A stretch of DNA of 64,000 nucleotides from VRUE01 sp963699225 (GTDB taxonomy: Bacteria; Actinomycetota; Thermoleophilia; Solirubrobacterales; 70-9): positions 124,001-188,000 of the forward strand of contig OY969423.1 of the NCBI GenBank assembly GCA_963699225.1. The letters are read 5' to 3'. Under the pieces are notes generated by a model, which was given only the letters and a program-made list of their open reading frames with translations, was not told the DNA's origin and did not search any database. The position numbers were made by a program, and so were the translations under genes. This document shows, piece by piece, positions 58,974 to 64,000 of the stretch (within the stretch, counting starts at the first letter, position 1; the number at the start of each line of letters is the position of its first letter).

Positions 58974-64000
<5,027 letters not shown>

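Overview
The window is GC-rich (roughly 70 percent by eye) with dense, often translationally coupled genes, many GTG starts, TatA/TatC, a poxvirus-type topoisomerase IB, DCC, DUF5996, DUF2867 and DUF2277 proteins and a modular type I PKS. This suggests an actinomycetote, most likely class Thermoleophilia (Solirubrobacterales). The placement is inference from gene content. I saw no rRNA, CRISPR array, transposase or integrase.

Bases 1-14.6 kb hold mostly metabolic genes: a VOC protein, DUF488, an SDR, a secreted trio (SUMF1-like protein, seven-repeat beta-propeller, Cys-type sulfatase), a VapBC-type pair, DUF2855 divergent from glutamate decarboxylase, a ZIP transporter, and a formaldehyde-to-formate-to-CO2 pair (class III alcohol dehydrogenase and NAD formate dehydrogenase). 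From 14.6 to 20.7 kb lies a stress-like island: cupredoxin lipoprotein, Lys-rich H1-like protein, CsbD, PhoD-like phosphatase, small membrane proteins, ferritin-like proteins, topoisomerase IB and a DCC protein. From 20.7 to 34.5 kb come a TetR gene with two matching palindromic operators, TatCA, a ferritin-like protein, a fused CRP/thioredoxin-reductase-like flavoprotein, a flavin monooxygenase, a large secreted protein, MarR plus an MFS pump with a nested operator, a YihY protein and an ECF sigma factor with a membrane partner.

From 34.5 to 44.6 kb there is a three-gene surface-protein operon (the largest protein has six tandem repeats of about 121 residues), a YegP-like gene behind a LexA-type SOS box, MFS and MMPL exporters, a MazEF-type pair and a hydrolase. 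A palindromic element occurs at 40622 and again at 50081.

The most striking part is 44.6-53.1 kb. A sigma70-like promoter precedes a tRNA gene with anticodon UAA but a short variable loop. It is followed 28 bp later by seven genes, every junction of which overlaps: an arginyl-tRNA-synthetase paralogue, a PabA-PabB type aminodeoxychorismate synthase, a GNAT acetyltransferase, a deacetylase-fold hydrolase, a chorismate-mutase-like protein, a P450 and a SidA-like N-monooxygenase. I read this as a biosynthetic operon that makes an amino-aromatic unit from chorismate and pairs it with aminoacyl-tRNA chemistry. No product can be assigned.

The last 11 kb hold a quinoprotein-like lipoprotein, a beta-carbonic anhydrase, a PucR regulator, an LmbU-like regulator, a phosphoesterase, a phosphopantetheinyl transferase and the first 5 kb of a modular PKS that starts with a KSQ decarboxylative loading module and runs off the window.
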